Assembly (NCBI RefSeq): GCF_002837185.1 | Contig: NZ_KZ477986.1 | Span: 297,386-361,385 of the forward strand | Origin: Pseudomonas fluorescens | GTDB lineage: Bacteria; Pseudomonadota; Gammaproteobacteria; Pseudomonadales; Pseudomonadaceae | Reading direction: 5' to 3' | DNA length: 64,000 bases | In this document: piece after piece, positions 60,221 to 64,000 of the stretch | Layout: every line of letters starts with the position of its first letter | Position numbering within the stretch: the first letter of the stretch is position 1 | Notes under the pieces: generated by a model | Database searches by the model: none | Seen by the model: only the letters and a program-made list of their open reading frames with translations | Told to the model about the DNA's origin: nothing | Translations under genes and position numbers: made by a program

Positions 60221-60916
60221 TTGAACCCACACACATTGTCCATGCGCCTGGAGCGCGTGGCGGCGCACGTACCGGCCGGCGCGCGCCTGGCCGATATCGG
60301 CTCGGACCATGGTTACTTGCCGGTGGCGCTGATGCGTCGTGGCGTAATTGCCAGCGCGGTGGCAGGGGAGGCCGCGACCACGCCTTTTCATGCGGCCCGG
60401 CGCACCGTGCGCGACAACGGCCTTGAAGCGCACATCAGCGTGCGCCTGGCCGACGGTCTGGCGGCCATCGAGCCCGGCGACGCCATCACGGCCCTCAGTC
60501 TGTGCGGCATGGGCGGCGAGACCATTCGTGACATTCTCGACAGCGGCAAGGCGCAGTTGAATGGCCAGGAGCGCCTGATCCTGCAACCCAATGGCGGCGA
60601 GTATCCGTTGCGCCACTGGTTGATGCACAACGGCTACCGAATCGTGCGCGAAGAGCTGCTGCACGAGCATCGCTTCTACTACGAAATCATCGTCGCCGAA
60701 CGCACCGGGCCTGTGTCCTACACCGAAAAACAGCTGTATTTCGGGCCGCTGCATTTGCTGGAGCGCAGTCCGGCGTTCGTGGCGAAGTGGCAGCGCTTGT
60801 TGCACCAGAAACAAAAGACCCTGGCCAGTTTCGAGAAAGCCAGGCAGTCGGTGCCGGAAGAAAAAATCCATGGGATCGCCCGGCATATTCAGTGGATCAC
60901 TCAACTGTTGACCTGA
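60221..60916 (+). CDS. trmK: TrmK-like tRNA (adenine-22-N1) methyltransferase
   Basis: A 231-residue SAM methyltransferase. ADIGSDHGYLPVALMRRG is motif I of the TrmK family; LCGMGGETIRDIL and LILQPNGGEYPLRHWLMHNGY follow, then the helical C-terminal part. It is expected to make m1A22 in tRNA. The start is TTG 60221 with AAGGAA nine bases upstream. The next ATG (60242) would cut into the family's conserved SxRLxxVA start. It lies 13 bp after the regulator and may be co-transcribed, though unrelated in function. Confidence 0.85.
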   Translation: MNPHTLSMRLERVAAHVPAGARLADIGSDHGYLPVALMRRGVIASAVAGEAATTPFHAARRTVRDNGLEAHISVRLADGLAAIEPGDAITALSLCGMGGETIRDILDSGKAQLNGQERLILQPNGGEYPLRHWLMHNGYRIVREELLHEHRFYYEIIVAERTGPVSYTEKQLYFGPLHLLERSPAFVAKWQRLLHQKQKTLASFEKARQSVPEEKIHGIARHIQWITQLLT

Positions 60917-61177
60917 AGACCGCCCGGGATCGTCAACGCTCGACCCTTCTCGCATCGGGCCGTGTCCCTGGCGGTGACAGGCGCGTGCCCGGTAATGAGT
61001 GCTTTCGCCCCATTTTCGCGCACCGATCAAAGGTTTCTTAGCGCCATGGCACGTGTCGTCACGCTTGTATCCCACGGCCCAGATCTTGCTTGAGCCAGAA
61101 TAATCAATGACATGGCATTTTGCCGTTAGTCATTCCCGGCTGTGAAGTATGGGGTTGTTCAGGGGAGTTTGTAAGGC

Positions 61178-63235
61178 ATGCAAAGATTTTTATCACCCGG
61201 TATCCGTCTGCTCGGGCGGTTCGGTTTCGCGCGTAAGTTCCAGGTGCTGTTCTTACTGTTCATGCTGCCGCTCGCCGGCAGCCTGTGGATGATCGGCCAG
61301 GACTACCACGACAAACTCGCGGTGATTACCAGCGAACAGTCCGGCGTGCACCAACTGTTGGCGCTGGACCCGCTCGATGTGCAACTGAGCGCCCAGCGCA
61401 ACCTGGCCGCCCGCTGGAAAGCCCTGGATATTCTGCATACCCCGACCCCTGCCGCTCAGGCCGCGATGGCCAGGGTGGATGCAGGCAGTCCGCTGATTCA
61501 GCAAGGCCTGCAAACCCTGGGGGACGCACTCAAAACCCATCACGCCAGCGCCGCTACCCAGGCGCGCTTCGACACGCTGCAGGCCGCGGTCAAGGGCATG
61601 GACACCCCGGCCCTGCGCACCGTCGGCTGGTGGCCGGATGGCTATGACCGTTTCACCGCCGCGCTGACCGCGATGCAGTCGCTGCGCGAACAGATTACCC
61701 TGGACACCGGCCTGATCCTCGATCCCTGGCTGGAAACCTATCTGCTGATGCAGATTTCCAGCCAGCACGCACCGGACCTGATCGAGCGTATCGGCCGCAC
61801 GGCCAGCGTCGGCCAATCCTCGATTGCCTCGGGCCAGTTCACCCTGCAAAGCCGCTTGCAGATGCGTGACCTGCGCGGCCGCATCGGCGATGCGCGGGAC
61901 CAACTGGTCAAGGCCGCCACCGCGCTGAAGGCCAAGCAATACCCCGGCCTTGAGCCCTGGACCGAACAATACGACGCCAGCCTGCAACGCCTGGACAGCG
62001 AACTCAAAACCCTGGACGACGGCGTGTTCGGCGGCACCATCAAGCTCGACAGTGCTGCGTTCGATCAAAGTGTCGACGCCATGCTCTCGGCGCTGGGCGC
62101 GCTGCGCAGCCAATCGCTGCATTCGCTCGATGCACGCTTGAGTTATTACCGTGAGCGATCGTTGCAGCACTTCATTCCCGTGGCGGCAACGTTCAGCCTG
62201 CTGGCGCTGGCGGCGCTGTACCTGTTCATCTGCCTGCAAGCCTCGATCCGTCGCAGCGCCAGTGGCATCACCACGCTCGCCGAGTCCCTGCGTGACGGTA
62301 ACCTGCGCGTCGAAGTGGCGGTGCAGGGGCGCGACGAACTCGCTGCCATCAGCACGGCGCTCAACGTTGCTGTGGTGCAACTGCGCACCAGCCTGCTCGG
62401 GGTCAATCATGAAACCGAGCAATTGGGCGCCACCGTGCTTACCCTCAGCGCGCAATCGGGCAGTACCCTCACCGACGTCGAAGACCAGCGGCACCAGATC
62501 AGCCAGATCGCTGCGGCCGCCACCCAACTGGCTGCCACCTCCCTGGGCGTTGCCAAAAGCTGCGAGCAGGCTGCCGACAGCGCCCGGCACACCCGCCGTA
62601 TCGCCGAAGACAGCAGCCGCGACAGCCAGCGCACCACGGCCAGTATCCAGCAACTCAACCAGCGCCTGTCCGACACCGCCAATGCCTTGGAACAGGTCAG
62701 CCAACAAGGCCAGCAGATTCAATCGGTGGTCGATACCATTCGTGGCATTGCCGAACAGACCAATCTGCTGGCCCTTAACGCCGCCATCGAAGCCGCCCGC
62801 GCCGGCGAGCAAGGCCGCGGGTTTGCAGTGGTCGCCGATGAGGTGCGCAGCCTGTCGCAACGCACCCAGGCGTCCACTGCGCAGATCGCCGGCACGGTGG
62901 ACAGCCTGCGCGCCACGGTCAGCCAGGCCGTCAGCCTGATGGGCGCCGCGTGCGAGCAGGCGCTCACCGATGCCGAATCCGTCACCGGCCTGGGCACGCG
63001 CCTGGGGGAAATTGCCGGTGCCGTGCAGCACGTCACCGACACCTTGGCGCACATCGCCGCCGCCGTGGAGGAGCAGGCTGCGACGGCGGACGAAGTGAGC
63101 GGCAATATCCAGCAGGTCGACCAGGCTGCCGGACGTCTGCTCGACGGCGCGCGGGCGGTCAATCAGGCTGCCGACAGCCTGAGCCAGGGCAGCCGGGCGT
63201 TGAGCGACAACACGGCGCGGTTTCGACTGGGATGA
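61178..63235 (+). CDS. Methyl-accepting chemotaxis protein
   Basis: A 685-residue chemoreceptor. TM1 ([20 protein letters not shown]) is near residues 22-41. A large helical periplasmic domain of about 290 residues follows, then TM2 near 332-353 ([22 protein letters not shown]), a HAMP segment ([19 protein letters not shown]), and the signalling hairpin with [43 protein letters not shown]. The ligand is unknown. There is no CheR-docking pentapeptide at the end. AAGG lies four bases before ATG 61178. The 261-bp upstream gap shows no other gene. Confidence 0.92.
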   Translation: MQRFLSPGIRLLGRFGFARKFQVLFLLFMLPLAGSLWMIGQDYHDKLAVITSEQSGVHQLLALDPLDVQLSAQRNLAARWKALDILHTPTPAAQAAMARVDAGSPLIQQGLQTLGDALKTHHASAATQARFDTLQAAVKGMDTPALRTVGWWPDGYDRFTAALTAMQSLREQITLDTGLILDPWLETYLLMQISSQHAPDLIERIGRTASVGQSSIASGQFTLQSRLQMRDLRGRIGDARDQLVKAATALKAKQYPGLEPWTEQYDASLQRLDSELKTLDDGVFGGTIKLDSAAFDQSVDAMLSALGALRSQSLHSLDARLSYYRERSLQHFIPVAATFSLLALAALYLFICLQASIRRSASGITTLAESLRDGNLRVEVAVQGRDELAAISTALNVAVVQLRTSLLGVNHETEQLGATVLTLSAQSGSTLTDVEDQRHQISQIAAAATQLAATSLGVAKSCEQAADSARHTRRIAEDSSRDSQRTTASIQQLNQRLSDTANALEQVSQQGQQIQSVVDTIRGIAEQTNLLALNAAIEAARAGEQGRGFAVVADEVRSLSQRTQASTAQIAGTVDSLRATVSQAVSLMGAACEQALTDAESVTGLGTRLGEIAGAVQHVTDTLAHIAAAVEEQAATADEVSGNIQQVDQAAGRLLDGARAVNQAADSLSQGSRALSDNTARFRLG

Positions 63236-63302
63236 AGCGAATTCAGGGCACTCCATCGCCGTCGTGTAGTCTTCTCCTTAACCCCAACGGAGCTGTGCCC
63301 CT

Positions 63303-63929
63303 ATGATTACCGTTCACCACCTCAACAACTCCCGCTCCCAGCGCATCCTCTGGATTCTGGAAGAACTGGGCCTGCCTTACCAAATCAAGCGCTACCAACG
63401 CGACCCGAAAACCAACCTCGCGCCAGCCGAGCTCAAGGCGATTCATCCCTTGGGCAAATCGCCGGTGATCGAGGACGGGCCCCGCGTACTGATCGAATCG
63501 GCTGCCATTATCGACTACCTGATCCGCCGCCACGGCCAGGGCCGACTGCAACCCGATCCGGCCAGCGCCACCTACGACAACTACGTGCAATGGCTGCATT
63601 TTGCCGAAGGCTCGGCCATGCTGCCGCTGATGCTCAACCTCTACGTCGGGCGCCTGGGTGAAGCTGGCGCACCGCTTCACCCGCGCATTGAATCGGAGCT
63701 GGCCAATTACCTCGGCTACCTCAATGAGGTACTCGGGCAAACGCCGTACCTGGTGGGTGACGAACTGTCCGGCGCGGACATCCAGATGAGCTTTATCGGC
63801 GAAATCGCCAAGGCCCAGGGCAAGTTGCAGGCGTATCCGAACCTTGCGGCGTGGGTGGACAAGCTCCAGCAGCGACCGGCTTATCGCAAGGCGGTAGAGC
63901 AGGGCGGCGAGTACGCGTTTGCTAAATGA
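63303..63929 (+). CDS. Glutathione S-transferase
   Basis: A 208-residue cytosolic GST. The thioredoxin-like N-terminal domain has the active-site Asn/Ser region VHHLNNSRSQRILWILEELGLPY and the GSH-binding GKSPVIEDG and IESAAIIDYL. The helical C-terminal domain has LVGDELSGADIQMSF, the N-capping box. It resembles YfcG/Ure2p-like or theta-type bacterial enzymes. GGAG lies ten bases upstream of ATG 63303. Substrate unknown. Confidence 0.9.
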   Translation: MITVHHLNNSRSQRILWILEELGLPYQIKRYQRDPKTNLAPAELKAIHPLGKSPVIEDGPRVLIESAAIIDYLIRRHGQGRLQPDPASATYDNYVQWLHFAEGSAMLPLMLNLYVGRLGEAGAPLHPRIESELANYLGYLNEVLGQTPYLVGDELSGADIQMSFIGEIAKAQGKLQAYPNLAAWVDKLQQRPAYRKAVEQGGEYAFAK

Positions 63930-63969
63930 ACGTGCGTGAATGAACTGTTGAAGACTGGATGCAGATTCA

Positions 63970-64000
63970 GTGTGGGAGGGGGCTTGCTGCCGATGGCGGC
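63970..64000. repeat. REP arm at the window end
   Basis: GTGTGGGAGGGGGCTTGC, then CGATGGCGGC: one arm of the same family as at 3429-4072. The second arm, if present, lies beyond the window. Confidence 0.7.

Noticed and set aside
61253..63256. 667-codon minus-strand frame opposite the chemoreceptor
   Set aside because: Low-complexity Gly/Ala/Gln translation, no ribosome site; the plus strand is a clear MCP.

Overview
The window looks like a chromosomal segment of a fluorescent Pseudomonas (P. fluorescens group). GC is high, and most genes are core Pseudomonas genes. The block fumC - DUF2059 - bolA - trhO - DsbA-like - ABC transporter - rbdA follows, as I remember it, the P. aeruginosa PA0854-PA0861 order. 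Intergenic spaces carry the GTGGGAGGGGGCTTGC and GTAGGAGCGAGCTTGC REP palindromes typical of this group. No prophage, IS element or CRISPR array was seen.

Layout. 1-5.4 kb: mnmC (cut by the window start), a polyphosphate:AMP phosphotransferase followed by a tandem REPIN array, and a thiolase. 5.4-14.6 kb: a complete chaperone-usher fimbrial operon (pilin, pilin, usher, chaperone, four minor pilins, two tandem two-domain adhesins) whose order matches the pap/pi-type layout. 14.6-18.3 kb: an EamA exporter, REP elements, fumC, a DUF2059 protein and bolA. 18.5-36.9 kb: an 18.4-kb insecticidal toxin complex (Tc) locus lying between bolA and trhO. It has a split A component (two genes), one B component, and two C components (TccC/Rhs) whose C-terminal effector domains are unrelated to each other. 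37.0-44.8 kb: trhO, a DsbA-like oxidoreductase, an MsbA-type ABC exporter, rbdA (PAS-GGDEF-EAL), a TenA-like protein and a diguanylate cyclase.

45-64 kb is a run of small metabolic and regulatory units, several of them divergent regulator/target pairs with visible palindromic operators: lldD with a LysR regulator; tRNA-Asn; an unannotated 40-aa membrane protein; a TetR/MFS pair; a DUF4442/TetR pair; a YeeE-type sulfur transporter; an isochorismatase-like hydrolase with a GlxA-type AraC regulator; a DUF2986 protein; an alpha/beta hydrolase; a hexapeptide acyltransferase; repeat-rich DNA; the D-glucarate module (gudD, MFS permease, FadR-type regulator); trmK; a chemoreceptor; and a glutathione S-transferase.

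How the parts work together. The fimbriae (adhesion) and the c-di-GMP enzymes both point to surface life. The Tc locus points to interaction with insects or other eukaryotes: the split A protein should form the injector and the B-C cocoon should carry a cleaved C-terminal effector. Two C genes would let one injector deliver alternative cargoes. These two cargo domains are the least explained protein sequences in the window. The most unusual DNA structure is the array at 3.4-4.1 kb, where the 3' end of the upstream kinase gene has been re-duplicated together with a REPIN.
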